Shown: positions 17,706-27,799 of the stretch, piece by piece
Layout of the letters: each line of letters starts with the position of its first letter
How positions within the stretch are numbered: the stretch's first letter is position 1
NCBI GenBank assembly: GCA_902626065.1
Contig: CACODT010000001.1
Coordinates: 20,986-84,985, forward strand
DNA: 64,000 nt
Direction: 5' to 3'
DNA from: an uncultured Candidatus Actinomarina sp.
GTDB lineage: Bacteria > Actinomycetota > Acidimicrobiia > Actinomarinales > Actinomarinaceae
The notes under the pieces: model-generated
Told to the model about the DNA's origin: nothing
Database searches by the model: none
Seen by the model: the letters and a program-made list of their open reading frames with translations, nothing else
Position numbers and translations under genes: made by a program

Positions 17706-19004
17706 TTATGTTTTAAATTTTATTTTCAAAGCAACATTATTAAATAAAAAATCATCTCTTAATTTATTCTCAACAAAAGAAATATAATTTCTGGGTACTC
17801 TCGAGCTTAGATGAAATGAAAAAGAAGGTGGAAATGTTTCATATTGTGTGACATATTTAAGCTTTGCTCTTCTGCCCCGGAATGGATGAGGAGGGTTAGC
17901 GACCCATAATTCCCTAAAATAAAGATTCAATTCTGATGTATCAATTCTTTTATTTAGTTGTTCATTAATTTCGTAAAGAGTGTTACTAAATTTATTCAAT
18001 CCCTTTTTAGTAAGTGCAGATATTCTTAAAATTTTTAACCAGGTAAATTTTTTTAGTTCATGTTTTAAGCTACTGTTAATTTTCTCTTTATGTTCTTCGT
18101 CAAGAAGATCCCATTTATTCAAAACAAGGATAGGAGTACAAAAATTTTCAACAGATTCATTTATTAACCTTAAATCTTCAAGATTTATTCCAAGACTTGC
18201 ATCAACTACAATAAATGAAATTTGTGACTCTGATAATACATTTAATGATAAATTTGATGCATATCTGTCAATTTGATCTTTTTGTTTTTTTCGTGGTACT
18301 CCTGCGGTATCTACAACATTAAATAGTTTGTTATCAAAATAAACTTCTTCTTTGATTGAATCCCGAGTTGTTCCGGGAATTTTAGAAACAATCGATCTTT
18401 CTTCGTTTAGAAATGCATTGAACAAAGTTGACTTACCAGAATTAGGTTTTCCAATTAACGATATTGTACTGTTGTTATCAATATTATTTTTCTTGATGCC
18501 TGAATATTTTAATATTTCATTCAATAATTCATCTGTTCCAATTTTGTGATAACCAGATATGTAGACTTCTTTATCATATATATACTTAAAAAATCTTTTA
18601 TCCAAATCATATTTTTCAAAATTTTCACATTTATTAAAAACAGTTAATATTTTTTTTTCAACCCCTTCTTTTTGTAAGATATTATTAATTCTGTCGAGAC
18701 CGTCAAAATTTTTTGAATTTACATCAATTACAAACAAAATTCTATTTGCATCATCAAATATTTTTTCTATTTTATGTTGAAATGTTTTATTAAAACTATC
18801 AGGGTTTTCATCAAAACCTGGAAGGTCAGAAAGTATAATCTCTTTATTGTTAATTACAATTTTTGTACTAATTTTGTCTCTAGTTGTATTCGGCTTAGAA
18901 CCAACAATTGAAGTCTTACTACTTGTAAGTGTATTAATAAGTGTGGATTTTCCAGAATTTGGTAGCCCAACAAATATAACTTCATTATTTTTATTTTCGT
19001 TCAT
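17706..19004 (-). CDS. der: Ribosome-assembly GTPase Der (EngA)
   Basis: 432 residues with two tandem G domains and a KH-like C-terminal domain. G1 motifs are GLPNSGKST (first domain) and GKPNSGKST (second). DLPG and DTAG form the G3 motifs, and NKCE and NKWD the G4 motifs. It acts in 50S subunit maturation. It is divergent from ispH with only 26 bp between start codons, each with its own -10-like box. It follows the cmk cluster, as in other actinobacteria. Confidence 0.95.
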   Translation of the reverse strand: MNENKNNEVIFVGLPNSGKSTLINTLTSSKTSIVGSKPNTTRDKISTKIVINNKEIILSDLPGFDENPDSFNKTFQHKIEKIFDDANRILFVIDVNSKNFDGLDRINNILQKEGVEKKILTVFNKCENFEKYDLDKRFFKYIYDKEVYISGYHKIGTDELLNEILKYSGIKKNNIDNNSTISLIGKPNSGKSTLFNAFLNEERSIVSKIPGTTRDSIKEEVYFDNKLFNVVDTAGVPRKKQKDQIDRYASNLSLNVLSESQISFIVVDASLGINLEDLRLINESVENFCTPILVLNKWDLLDEEHKEKINSSLKHELKKFTWLKILRISALTKKGLNKFSNTLYEINEQLNKRIDTSELNLYFRELWVANPPHPFRGRRAKLKYVTQYETFPPSFSFHLSSRVPRNYISFVENKLRDDFLFNNVALKIKFKT

Positions 19005-19010
19005 AATTTA

Positions 19011-19016
19011 AATATA
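19011..19016 (-). promoter_or_regulatory. -10-like box for der
   Basis: TATATT on the minus strand, 6 nt before the ATG at 19004. It is back to back with the ispH box, with two bases between them. Confidence 0.5.
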
Positions 19017-19018
19017 GC

Positions 19019-19024
19019 TATTCT
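19019..19024 (+). promoter_or_regulatory. -10-like box for ispH
   Basis: TATTCT, 6 nt before the ATG at 19031. The two divergent -10 boxes fill the whole 26-bp intergenic region, so each -35 must lie inside the neighbouring gene. Confidence 0.5.
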
Positions 19025-19030
19025 TATTTT

Positions 19031-20062
19031 ATGGTTAATAATTTGTATATTGTAACTCCTAGAGGTTTTTGTGCTGGAGTAGAAATGGCTATCAAAGCTC
19101 TTACTTGGATGCTTAAAATATATGATGAACCCGTTTATTGTTATCACGAAATTGTACATAATGATTGGATTGTCGAAAAGTTTAGAAACAAAAATGTAGT
19201 ATTTATTGAAGATCCGAAAGAATTACCCGAGAACTCTATTGTCATGTTATCGGCCCACGGCACGGCACCAAAAATAGAAAACGAATTTAAAAATATTTCC
19301 ATGACAAGTGTAAATTCAGTATGCCCTTTGGTTACTAAAGTTCACCATGAAGCAAAGCGTTTCACAAAAGATGGTAAAAAAATTATTTATGTTGGACATA
19401 AGAATCACGATGAAGCACTTGGTGCTTTAGGTGTTGCCCCAGAAAATATGCAACTTGTCGAATCTGTTGACGATATTAACGAAATTAATTTTCATGATGA
19501 AAGTGTTGCACTTCTAGCCCAAACAACCTTGGCAATGTCTGAATGGGAACCAATCCTAAATAAAGCACAAAAAGAGTATAAAAATATTGAGCTTCCTAGA
19601 AAAAGTGATCTTTGTTATGCAACTACAAATCGCCAAAAAGCGCTAATCAATATTTCAGATAAAGTCGATATCGTTTTTGTTGTTGGATCCAGCACTTCAA
19701 GTAATACTAATGCCTTAGTGACAACAATTAGTAACTTGGGTAAAGAAGCTCACAGAATAGAAACATTAGAGGATTTGAAAGAAATAAACGTTGAAAATAA
19801 AAATGTAGCAATTACTGCAGGTGCTTCAGCTCCAGAACATATTGTTAACGAAATTTCAAATTTTTTAAATCCTAATAATCTCGAATTTTATACTGATACA
19901 ACCGAAGAAGAATATTTTCCTCTTCCCAAAGAATTGAGGACAAATATTGCGGGACTGTCTAAACTCCTGCAATCAATGTTTCCTCAAAATGACACGGAAC
20001 CATCAAATGGAATTTCTAAAGATAAGAATTGGTCAGCTACTGAAGCTTTAAGCTCTCTATAA
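19031..20062 (+). CDS. ispH: 4-hydroxy-3-methylbut-2-enyl diphosphate reductase IspH
   Basis: 343 residues. Last step of the MEP isoprenoid pathway, making IPP and DMAPP. The three Fe-S cysteines are in PRGFCAGV (near 14), NSVCPLVTKVH (near 99) and SDLCYATTNRQ (near 198). TTLAMSEW and the SSTSSNTNAL substrate motif (near 222-231) are present. The 3' end overlaps cmk by 26 bp, and the C-terminal tail beyond about 318 is variable. Confidence 0.96.
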   Translation: MVNNLYIVTPRGFCAGVEMAIKALTWMLKIYDEPVYCYHEIVHNDWIVEKFRNKNVVFIEDPKELPENSIVMLSAHGTAPKIENEFKNISMTSVNSVCPLVTKVHHEAKRFTKDGKKIIYVGHKNHDEALGALGVAPENMQLVESVDDINEINFHDESVALLAQTTLAMSEWEPILNKAQKEYKNIELPRKSDLCYATTNRQKALINISDKVDIVFVVGSSTSSNTNALVTTISNLGKEAHRIETLEDLKEINVENKNVAITAGASAPEHIVNEISNFLNPNNLEFYTDTTEEEYFPLPKELRTNIAGLSKLLQSMFPQNDTEPSNGISKDKNWSATEALSSL

Positions 20063-20651
20063 TATAATCTATAGTTTCATTTATTGTAAATGTTGAATTA
20101 TCAACAACTAATGCACCGTCAGGTATTGTTAATGGTGAAATCAATCTATTCTTGTCTTCAAAATCTCTTTTTTGTACATCAGTAATTGTTTCAACCATGT
20201 TTGATTGTCCTTCTCGTCTCTTCCCTCTTATTGCCAAATCAGCATCCAAATAAACCTTGTATTTTGCATCAGTAAAAACTACACTTCCCATGTCTCTTCC
20301 TTCAATAACAAGTGAATTATCAAGATTATTAAAGTATTGATTCAAACTTGATTTGATATTATCTCTAAGATCTTGAAGTTTGGCAATTTCTGAACTTTTA
20401 ATGGAGATTTTTTGATCATAAAGATCTTTTTCGTCATAGAAGATGCCATTTACTGTACATCGATTTGAAAGAATTTCTATATCTAATTCATCAACTTCAG
20501 CTACATCGTTTTCGATTAAATATTTAGCAACAGATCTATAAATGGATCCGCTAGAAAAAAAATTGAGATTTAATCTTTCTGAAATAGTTTTACCAATAGT
20601 TGTTTTACCTACGCCGGAGGGCCCATCAATCGTTATAACAAATTTTTTCAT
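20037..20651 (-). CDS. cmk: Cytidylate kinase
   Basis: 204 residues. Phosphorylates CMP and dCMP. P-loop GPSGVGKTTIGK at 8-19, the substrate motif SSGSIYRSVA near 32, and EGRDMGSVVF near 118-127 followed by KVYLDADLAIRGKRR. Downstream of rluB/scpBA as in the actinobacterial cluster, and convergent with ispH with overlapping ends. Confidence 0.95.
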   Translation of the reverse strand: MKKFVITIDGPSGVGKTTIGKTISERLNLNFFSSGSIYRSVAKYLIENDVAEVDELDIEILSNRCTVNGIFYDEKDLYDQKISIKSSEIAKLQDLRDNIKSSLNQYFNNLDNSLVIEGRDMGSVVFTDAKYKVYLDADLAIRGKRREGQSNMVETITDVQKRDFEDKNRLISPLTIPDGALVVDNSTFTINETIDYIIESLKLQ

Positions 20652-20668
20652 ATGCTAATTCTATAATT

Positions 20669-21319
20669 CTAAATACTTTTTATTTCAGATAGTTCACCGA
20701 TTTTTAATTTACCTAACTTATAACTTCCTATCGATATTCTTTTGAGGTTTTTGATCTCAAGTTTATTCTTGCTAAATATCCTTCGTATTTCTCTATTTTT
20801 ACCAGTAGTGAGAGCTACTCTGTATTCAAGTTGATTTTTTTTTACTATTGAATCAATTTTGAGAGTCTCTCCGTTATCCACAACTTGTTTTTTAAATGAG
20901 TTAACTTCTATAGATTCAAATAAAGTAACTACGTATTCCTTCATAATTTTATTTGATGGATGATTTAGGCTATTTAACCAGTCACCATCATTACTTAATA
21001 GCATCAGTCCTTCAGAATCTTTATCAAGTCTTCCACTATATTTCAATGAATAGTCTCCTAATATTTCATAAATTGTTTTTGATTGTCCCTGAGTTTTAGT
21101 TGAACAAACATATCCAATTGGTTTGTAAAATTTATAGTATTTATACATAACGTCAGATGGTAAAATTTTTCCATTGTACGAGATAATGTCTGAGGTAATT
21201 ATCTCCTGCCCAAGCACCGCCAATTTGTTATTTACTTTAATTTTGTTTTTTAAGATAAGTTCATCAGCTTTTCGCCTCGAAGTATTTAAATGAAGTGCCA
21301 AATATTTATTTATTCTCAA
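20669..21319 (-). CDS. Pseudouridine synthase of the RsuA/RluB family
   Basis: 216 residues. An N-terminal S4 RNA-binding domain (MRINKYLALHLNTSRRKADELI) is followed by the synthase domain with the catalytic motif GRLDKDSEGLMLLSNDG (Asp near 100). The position between scpB and cmk fits the actinobacterial RluB-like 23S rRNA modifier, but 16S specificity cannot be excluded. It starts with TTG immediately after the scpB stop. Confidence 0.92.
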   Translation of the reverse strand: MRINKYLALHLNTSRRKADELILKNKIKVNNKLAVLGQEIITSDIISYNGKILPSDVMYKYYKFYKPIGYVCSTKTQGQSKTIYEILGDYSLKYSGRLDKDSEGLMLLSNDGDWLNSLNHPSNKIMKEYVVTLFESIEVNSFKKQVVDNGETLKIDSIVKKNQLEYRVALTTGKNREIRRIFSKNKLEIKNLKRISIGSYKLGKLKIGELSEIKSI

Positions 21320-21847
21320 TTATTCTTCTTCATTTGGGGAGGAGAAATACTCACCAATAGTAGGTAGTTCATCTAAACTCTCGAATCCAGTTTTTGCTAA
21401 AAATTCATCAGAAGTTCCATACAAGATAGGGCTACCAGGAACATCAAGTTCACCGGATTTAATAACAAGACCCCTTGATTCTAATGTTTTGATTGATGAT
21501 TCTGATTCGACTCCCCTAATTTCAGAAACTTTTAATTTAGTAACTGGTTGCTCGTATGCGATTATTGCTAAAGTCTCTAATGCTGGAGTGGATAACCCTT
21601 TTAATATAGATGGAGGTTTAACTGAATCTAAATATTTTGGAATATCACTTACAGTTACAAGGTCCGATTTTACAGAGTCAAATCTTAAGTAAAATCCAAA
21701 ATTTAGATTACTCAAATCAGAATTAATATCTTCAAATATATTTAATAAAGTTTTTTCATTAATTTCAAGTAATTCAGTAAAGTAAGTATTCGGTACAGGC
21801 CCATCGCTTACTAGCAAAGTTGCAGTGATAATTTTTTTATTCTTCAT
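21320..21847 (-). CDS. scpB: Segregation and condensation protein ScpB
   Basis: 175 residues. Two winged-helix domains; the diagnostic segment is TPALETLAIIAYEQPVTKLKVSEIRG near 88-111, followed by LESRGLVIKSG and YGTSDEFLAKTGF. It is a kleisin-associated subunit of the SMC complex. It overlaps scpA by 11 bp. Confidence 0.94.
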   Translation of the reverse strand: MKNKKIITATLLVSDGPVPNTYFTELLEINEKTLLNIFEDINSDLSNLNFGFYLRFDSVKSDLVTVSDIPKYLDSVKPPSILKGLSTPALETLAIIAYEQPVTKLKVSEIRGVESESSIKTLESRGLVIKSGELDVPGSPILYGTSDEFLAKTGFESLDELPTIGEYFSSPNEEE

Positions 21848-22547
21848 AATTTTTTTCGATTTTTATAAGTTCATTATTATTAACTTGCTCAGCTTTTACA
21901 AATCCCCAACGAATAGCTTCCAACAGTGCTAAAAAAATAGCAACTGCTTGTTCAGAAGTTTCTACTTCTGATGCAAGATCTTCAAATGTTGTATTTAATC
22001 TTTCATCAATACTTGTCAGTAAAGAGTTAATTGCTTCATCTACATCTGGTAGGTTATATTCAATATGATCAAAACCTTGTATAGATTTGTATCTAACAAA
22101 TACTTCTTCAGCTACTTCGTTAAATTTAATTTTATCTAATGTAATTTCAATATCTGGCTTGCTATAAAGGTTCAGCGTTTGATAATACTTAAATGCACCT
22201 ATTGACATTTCATTTTCCCTAATACGAGATGCAAGTGCTAAACCTACCTCTGAGAAAGCTTTGAACTGTAACAGTCTTGCGAATGCTAAGTCTTTGTCTT
22301 TTATAAGTTGAATTTCATCTATCCAATCTACATCTTCATTTTGTGGAAGTAATCTTTTTGCTTTTAGCTCAAATAACGATGCAACTAGTAGCACGATCTC
22401 CGAAAAACTTTCAATATCTTTGCGTACATTTTCTAGATTTAAAGAATTAAAAAGATTAATTAAGTTTGTGTTTGTATTTTTGTTATTGTTATCTGAAAAG
22501 TCAATCAAAAGTGACTTAAGTTTAGAAATTAATTCAATTAGTTCCAT
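21837..22547 (-). CDS. scpA: Segregation and condensation protein ScpA
   Basis: 236 residues, a short kleisin. The N-terminus begins directly at the helical SMC-binding domain (LIELISKL). The central SEIVLLVASLFELKAKRLLP and the C-terminal winged helix VAIFLALLEAIRWGFVKAEQ are typical. It bridges SMC heads and recruits ScpB. It shares a TAATG overlap with the upstream HD gene. Confidence 0.93.
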   Translation of the reverse strand: MELIELISKLKSLLIDFSDNNNKNTNTNLINLFNSLNLENVRKDIESFSEIVLLVASLFELKAKRLLPQNEDVDWIDEIQLIKDKDLAFARLLQFKAFSEVGLALASRIRENEMSIGAFKYYQTLNLYSKPDIEITLDKIKFNEVAEEVFVRYKSIQGFDHIEYNLPDVDEAINSLLTSIDERLNTTFEDLASEVETSEQAVAIFLALLEAIRWGFVKAEQVNNNELIKIEKNYEE

Positions 22548-23020
22548 TAATAATCAGTTTTATCGAGTACGAAATGTTTATTTTGAAGAAGTTCCTTCTT
22601 GTAATAGTTAATTGTTTTTTCATCCACCGAATATTTTTCTAGTTGTGATAATCCAATTTGTTCATGATTTAAATAAAGTTCAGACTTTGAATTATTTATT
22701 ATTCTAAGTTCAGAAAATATTCTAAAGAGCCATGAAAAATGGGATGTCGATTTACCAATATCATGTAATAGACAAAGCGTGAATAAGCTATTTAAAGATT
22801 CGAGTTCCTTAAGAGTTAGTAGCTCTTTATCGAACGTTTTATTTATTGTTCTCTCTAAAACCTCAACTGAGTGGTGTCTGTCCTGCATTGATAGTTGCCA
22901 GAAAAGACGTATAATATTATCTTCGTTCAATTGTTGCTTAACTTTCAATTGATCTTCAACAGATAGGTGCTTATAAAAAAGAAATCTTATTGCTCTTTTA
23001 ATTTTTAAATAAACTTTCAT
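22547..23020 (-). CDS. HD-domain phosphohydrolase-like protein
   Basis: 157 residues. Metal-binding elements of the HD superfamily are seen: DRHHSVEV near 47-54, LLHDIGKS near 88-95 and NHEQIG near 118. I cannot assign a substrate. The basic N-terminus has no signal peptide. It sits between xerD (4-bp ATGA overlap) and scpA (1-bp overlap). In mycobacteria this place holds parA-like and other genes, so a link to the scpAB unit is positional only. Confidence 0.75.
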   Translation of the reverse strand: MKVYLKIKRAIRFLFYKHLSVEDQLKVKQQLNEDNIIRLFWQLSMQDRHHSVEVLERTINKTFDKELLTLKELESLNSLFTLCLLHDIGKSTSHFSWLFRIFSELRIINNSKSELYLNHEQIGLSQLEKYSVDEKTINYYKKELLQNKHFVLDKTDY

Positions 23021-23898
23021 GCTCTGGGATGGCTTTCCTTAAATATTTCTGCAACAAATTCTTTAGTTAACTTAGTATAAATCTTTGTAGTAGAAACAGA
23101 TGAATGTCCCAACAATTCTTGTAGAGTCCTCAAGTCACAGCCTCCTTCAAGCATGTGCGTGGCTGCACTGTGTCTTAAAGTATGAGGATGAATTTCTAGA
23201 TTTTTTCCTGTAAGTACTGCCATTTTTTTTATAACACGAAAAATTGCTGTTCTATCTAATTTTTTCATATTTTTTGATAAAAATAAATATGGTTCATTTG
23301 TATCAAGCGAATCTCTCTTTGTTAAATAAGCAAGAATATTAATTTTTAATTCAGACCCAATAGGTACTATTCTTTGTTTTGATCCTTTACCGTACAATTT
23401 TACAAAATCATCATCAAAATCTAAATCTGACAATCTTACTTCAACTAATTCTGAAACTCTACATGCTGTTGAATACATAAAATCAATAATGGTTTTATTT
23501 CGTGAGTTTATAAAATTATCATGATCATAAAAATTAATGATTTCATTTATTTCTGAAAATTGGACAGTATCTGGTAAGTAGGTCCCTTTTTTTAAGGAAA
23601 CTTGATCTATATTTATCATATCTTCAGGATTGTTGATATTAAACCATTTAATAAACTGCTTAATAGATGAGAGTTTTCTTAATTTTGAATTTTCTGAATT
23701 ATTTCTTAAAGCATAAGAAATATATTTTTCAATCTCATCATTATTAATAATTTCATTATCAATGAATCTAAAAAATTCTATTAAATCAGTTCTATATGCA
23801 CTGATTGTATTTATAGAAAGCCCTTTACTAATTTTTAAATAGTTACAAAAATCTAAAACTAAATCTTTATTACTTTTCTTTGACAGATTCTGTGACAA
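23017..23898 (-). CDS. xerD: Tyrosine recombinase XerD/XerC
   Basis: 293 residues. Resolves chromosome dimers at dif. An N-terminal SAM-like core-binding domain (about 10-95) precedes the catalytic domain with Arg in [11 protein letters not shown], Lys in [32 protein letters not shown] and the nucleophile Tyr in IYT. The start is TTG inside the pyrG 3' end (29-bp overlap) and no ATG is available nearby. Synteny with scpAB and pyrG favours XerD. Confidence 0.93.
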   Translation of the reverse strand: MSQNLSKKSNKDLVLDFCNYLKISKGLSINTISAYRTDLIEFFRFIDNEIINNDEIEKYISYALRNNSENSKLRKLSSIKQFIKWFNINNPEDMINIDQVSLKKGTYLPDTVQFSEINEIINFYDHDNFINSRNKTIIDFMYSTACRVSELVEVRLSDLDFDDDFVKLYGKGSKQRIVPIGSELKINILAYLTKRDSLDTNEPYLFLSKNMKKLDRTAIFRVIKKMAVLTGKNLEIHPHTLRHSAATHMLEGGCDLRTLQELLGHSSVSTTKIYTKLTKEFVAEIFKESHPRA

Positions 23899-25498
23899 TG
23901 TTATCAGATTTTTTTGTTATGTTTTGTATAGATGATTTAACGAATTCATTAAATAAAGGTGCTGGACTCCATGGACGAGATTTAAATTCGGGATGAAACT
24001 GAGTTGCAATAAAAAATGGATGATCGGGAATTTCGATCATCTCAACTAGATTGTTATCTGGTGACAATCCACCAATCTTTAATCCATTTTTCTCTAAAGA
24101 ATCCCTATATTTGTTGTTTACTTCATAACGATGCCTGTGTCGTTCATATATAACCTCTTCACCATATATTCTTGAAGCGAGAGAATCTTTATTCAATTTA
24201 CAAGGATATGTTCCAAGCCTCATTGATGCCCCTACGTCATCTTTTTCTAAATCTTGATTTGGAAGTAAATCAATGACATAATTTTTTGTATTTTTTGAAA
24301 ATTCAGATGAATTTGCATCATTTATACCACATACGTTTCTTGCAAACTCAATTACAGCACACTGCAGACCGAGACAAATTCCCAAAAATGGAATATTATT
24401 TTTTCTAATATATTCAATTGCTGAAATCTTTCCTTCAATTCCTCGATAGCCAAATCCACCCGGAACAATTACTCCATCAATATCGTGTAGTATTTCAGTT
24501 TCAAAATTGTCTGCGTCAATCCAATGTAAATCTAATTTTGCTTTGTTTTGAAGACAGGCATGTTTTAAAGATTCAACTACTGAAAGATAGCTATCTGGTA
24601 ATCCAAAATATTTTCCAAGAATTGCAATTTTTACAGTTTTATCAGCTTCTAATTTCAAATTGACCATAGTTTGCCACTTGTCAAGGTCTGGTTTTTCTGA
24701 GTTTAAATGTAATCGATCATTTACAGCTTGGTCTAATCCTTCATTATACATTCGTAATGGCACTTCATAAATATCATCTAAATCAGGAGCATGAATCACA
24801 TTTTCTACAGATACATCGCAAAATAATGATACTTTACTCTTAATTTCATCATTTAACTCTCTATCTGATCTTAGGACAAGAACATCTGGTGATATTCCTG
24901 CAGCCCTTAGAAGAGAAACAGAATGTTGGGTGGGTTTTGTTTTTAATTCTGTACTTGGTCCTATGAATGGTACAAGCGTAACATGTACAAACATTACATT
25001 TTCAGAGCCTTGCTCTTTTCTAATTTGTCTCGCAGCTTCCAAAAAAGGTAATATCTCAATATCTCCTACAGTTCCCCCAATTTCAGTAATTTGAATATCT
25101 TCATCTTGAGAAACACCTTTTATTCTTCTTTTTATTTCGTCTGTAATATGGGGAATTACTTGTACTGTTGCTCCTAAATAATCACCCTTTCTTTCACTAT
25201 CAATTACTCTTCTGTAAATACTTCCAGTAGTAACATTTGAATCTTTTCTTAAATTGACTCCAGTGAATCTTTCATAATGACCAAGGTCTAGATCAGTTGT
25301 AGCACCATCTTCCGTAACAAAAACTTCACCATGTTGAAAGGGATTCATTGTGTCAGGGTCTACATTTATGTATGGATCTAATTTTTGATTTATTACGGAC
25401 AATCCACGGGATTTTAGAAGGTTTCCAAGAGATGCTGATGTAATCCCTTTACCAAGACCAGAGACCACACCACCGGTGACAAAAATGTATTTGGTCAC
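23870..25498 (-). CDS. pyrG: CTP synthase
   Basis: 542 residues. Converts UTP to CTP with glutamine. The synthetase domain has the N-terminal [16 protein letters not shown]-loop and [10 protein letters not shown] near 140. The amidotransferase domain has GGFGYRG, the Cys nucleophile in GICLGLQ (near 376) and the His/Glu pair in [10 protein letters not shown] near the end. GTG start at 25498 with TAAAGT 6 nt upstream. Confidence 0.97.
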   Translation of the reverse strand: MTKYIFVTGGVVSGLGKGITSASLGNLLKSRGLSVINQKLDPYINVDPDTMNPFQHGEVFVTEDGATTDLDLGHYERFTGVNLRKDSNVTTGSIYRRVIDSERKGDYLGATVQVIPHITDEIKRRIKGVSQDEDIQITEIGGTVGDIEILPFLEAARQIRKEQGSENVMFVHVTLVPFIGPSTELKTKPTQHSVSLLRAAGISPDVLVLRSDRELNDEIKSKVSLFCDVSVENVIHAPDLDDIYEVPLRMYNEGLDQAVNDRLHLNSEKPDLDKWQTMVNLKLEADKTVKIAILGKYFGLPDSYLSVVESLKHACLQNKAKLDLHWIDADNFETEILHDIDGVIVPGGFGYRGIEGKISAIEYIRKNNIPFLGICLGLQCAVIEFARNVCGINDANSSEFSKNTKNYVIDLLPNQDLEKDDVGASMRLGTYPCKLNKDSLASRIYGEEVIYERHRHRYEVNNKYRDSLEKNGLKIGGLSPDNNLVEMIEIPDHPFFIATQFHPEFKSRPWSPAPLFNEFVKSSIQNITKKSDNIVTESVKEK

Positions 25499-25504
25499 AT
25501 TGAA

Positions 25505-25510
25505 ACTTTA
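25505..25510 (-). promoter_or_regulatory. -10-like box for pyrG
   Basis: TAAAGT on the minus strand, 6 nt before the GTG start, predicting a leaderless GTG-initiated mRNA. Confidence 0.45.
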
Positions 25511-25535
25511 GCATGATAAGAATTAAATAAAAGTA

Positions 25536-26336
25536 CTATCTCAAAATTTGATCTAAGAATAAATCAAGTTTTGGATTGTCATTGGTTCCAAGAATTTTAA
25601 TTGATTCTTTTGAAAGATTGTAAGTATATTTAATATCCGTCTCATTCTCTTCTTGGACCTCAACAACTCCATCAAACTGAATGGCATAATTTTGATTTTT
25701 TTTAATTAAAATATCAATCAAACTCTTTTTACTAACAACTATAGATCTTGGAAATTTTGAAAATGGAGATATAGGTGTAATAGAGATAACATCAAGATTA
25801 TTTTGTATTATCGGCCCTCCTGCTGAGTAGTTATATGCGGTTGACCCAAGTGAAGTTGATAATATTAATCCATCAGCACGTAAATTTACTTTTTGGTTGT
25901 AAGTTGATATTTCCATTTCAAGAATCCTTGTTGGAGAATTTTTTATAATTACAACCTCATTGAAAGCTGGGAGCTCTTTATTATCGTTTTGTATAATTGC
26001 TTTTCTAGTTACCAATTCATAATCTTTAGATGTCCATGATTTTAAATTTTCTTCTAACTCATTTGATGAGCTTACAAGATAACCTAGCCTTCCAGGACCT
26101 ACTGTGATCAATGATTTTTTAAATTTCCATGCTAGTCCCATAGCTTTAAGAGCTGTTCCGTCTCCGCCTATGCTTATAATTAAATCTGCTTTTCCCTTTT
26201 TTAGTTTTTTTATTTCATCTGAATCTATATCGACTATTTGATAACTAAAATTATTTTTTTCAATAATTTTGAAAATATCTTTAGACACTTTTTTAGATAG
26301 ATACTTTTTTGATGAAATTATTAATAAATTCTTCAC
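25536..26336 (-). CDS. nadK: NAD kinase
   Basis: 266 residues. Makes NADP from NAD. The GGDGTAL motif near 58-64 and the downstream Gly-rich segment LILSTSLGSTAYNYSAGGPI (near 155-174) are diagnostic. GTG start at 26336; a TATAAT (26350-26345, minus strand) ends 8 nt before it. It lies near pyrG as in actinobacteria, but recN is absent between them. Confidence 0.94.
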   Translation of the reverse strand: MKNLLIISSKKYLSKKVSKDIFKIIEKNNFSYQIVDIDSDEIKKLKKGKADLIISIGGDGTALKAMGLAWKFKKSLITVGPGRLGYLVSSSNELEENLKSWTSKDYELVTRKAIIQNDNKELPAFNEVVIIKNSPTRILEMEISTYNQKVNLRADGLILSTSLGSTAYNYSAGGPIIQNNLDVISITPISPFSKFPRSIVVSKKSLIDILIKKNQNYAIQFDGVVEVQEENETDIKYTYNLSKESIKILGTNDNPKLDLFLDQILR

Positions 26337-26371
26337 TAGGATATATTATACGTATCTTCTAGGAGTACAAA

Positions 26372-27079
26372 ATGATACCAATTTCAGACATTAATCCTGC
26401 AAAAAATAATCCTGTTATCTCAAGAATTTTTATTTTTGGATCTATCCTTATATACATTCTTATTCAACCCAAAAATCCAAATGAACTTTTTAATTTCTTT
26501 TATGAATTTGCTGCGATTCCATGTGAAATACTTTATAACACCCCACTTTCAGCAGACCAGTATTACAACAACGATTGCGCAATTGGTAGTTCAAATATTG
26601 TATTTGAAAATAAAAATATTTTACTTAGTTTATTATTATCAAATCTTTTTCATGCAAATTTTGTTCATATACTTGGAAATCTTTGGAGCTTCTGGATATT
26701 TGGAAACAACATAGAAGATGTACTAGGAAAATTAAGATTCATATTATTTTTGTCTTTTACAGGTATCGCCAGTATGTTTTCACACATTTTTTTAAATTTC
26801 AATGATATTAATCCAATAGTAGGTGCATCAGGAATAGTATCCGCACTTATGGGGGCTTATTTATATTTATTTCCAAATGCTCAGTTGCTAGTTTTAGTTC
26901 CCTTTGGCTTTCTTTTTCCGACAACAATAAGAGCAAAATTTTTTATGATATTTTGGTTTATTTCTCAAATTTTTATAGCTTTACAGAATAATAATATTTC
27001 ATGGGAGGCACATATTGGTGGGTTTTTAGTTGGTTATCTTTTGTTAAAAATTTTTAATTATAAAAGAAATACATTCTGA
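26372..27079 (+). CDS. Rhomboid-family intramembrane serine protease
   Basis: 235 residues with about six to seven membrane helices. HANFVHILGNLWSFWIFGNNIED near 87-109 is the rhomboid loop-1 region. The catalytic Ser is in GASGIVSALMG (near 150) and the catalytic His in AHIGGFLVGYLL near 215. It cleaves membrane proteins, substrate unknown. It has a clear AGGAG 6 nt before the ATG, unlike many neighbours. Its 3' end overlaps the HAD gene by 36 bp. Confidence 0.92.
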   Translation: MIPISDINPAKNNPVISRIFIFGSILIYILIQPKNPNELFNFFYEFAAIPCEILYNTPLSADQYYNNDCAIGSSNIVFENKNILLSLLLSNLFHANFVHILGNLWSFWIFGNNIEDVLGKLRFILFLSFTGIASMFSHIFLNFNDINPIVGASGIVSALMGAYLYLFPNAQLLVLVPFGFLFPTTIRAKFFMIFWFISQIFIALQNNNISWEAHIGGFLVGYLLLKIFNYKRNTF

Positions 27080-27799
27080 AAAAGTTGAAAATTTAAAATC
27101 AGCTATATCCTCATTCAAGTAATTTTTTATTGAAGACTTCACTAAAAATGATTTAGCATTCAATTCCTTAGCCAATAATATGTCTGTGTCTACCCTATCC
27201 CCAATCACATACCTTATATTAGAAAAATTATCATTTAAATAACTGGAGTAGAATCTATCTGGTTTACCAAAAGATTTTATTTCACACCCAATTAAGTTTT
27301 CAATCTCTTTAACTATCGCACCGTTGCCATCCTTAAACTCGTGTTCGTTAATTGGAAATGTAAGATCTTTATTTAAAGCAAATACATTTTTACCATCGTT
27401 AAAAGCATTTGATATTATCTCAACTTCATCAGTTGTAAAATGATCTTTTCTTCCAATTAAAATAATGCCAGCATCCGTTATGTTTTTTGTTATTACTGAC
27501 AAATTGGAAACGTAGTTTTTTAATTTAGATGAACCATGAACATATATGCTTTCGTTTTGGTTATTCAAATATTTCTTTAAGACATTTAAAGGGGTTACGA
27601 TATTTCTAACAGGGATTTGTATTGATAAAATTTTTTCAAGTCTATTTTTCACTGTTTGTGGTGTTTCAGAACTGTTATTTGTAATGAATATAAAATCTAA
27701 ATTGTTTTTTTTAGCACTTATGATTGAATCTCTTACTCCAGGTATGATTCTAGATTGTAAATAAATTGTACCATCAAGGTCTGTAGCGATTGTGTACAC
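27044..27799 (-). CDS. HAD-superfamily phosphatase, NagD/class IIA type
   Basis: 251 residues. Motif I DLDGTIY (7-13), motif II FITNNSS near 37-43 and motif IV GDRVDTDILLAKEL near 198 match the class IIA sugar- or nucleotide-phosphatase group. A cap domain lies between. Substrate not determinable. GTG start at 27799; the end overlaps the rhomboid gene and the start overlaps the GNAT gene. Confidence 0.9.
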   Translation of the reverse strand: MYTIATDLDGTIYLQSRIIPGVRDSIISAKKNNLDFIFITNNSSETPQTVKNRLEKILSIQIPVRNIVTPLNVLKKYLNNQNESIYVHGSSKLKNYVSNLSVITKNITDAGIILIGRKDHFTTDEVEIISNAFNDGKNVFALNKDLTFPINEHEFKDGNGAIVKEIENLIGCEIKSFGKPDRFYSSYLNDNFSNIRYVIGDRVDTDILLAKELNAKSFLVKSSIKNYLNEDIADFKFSTFSECISFIIKNF

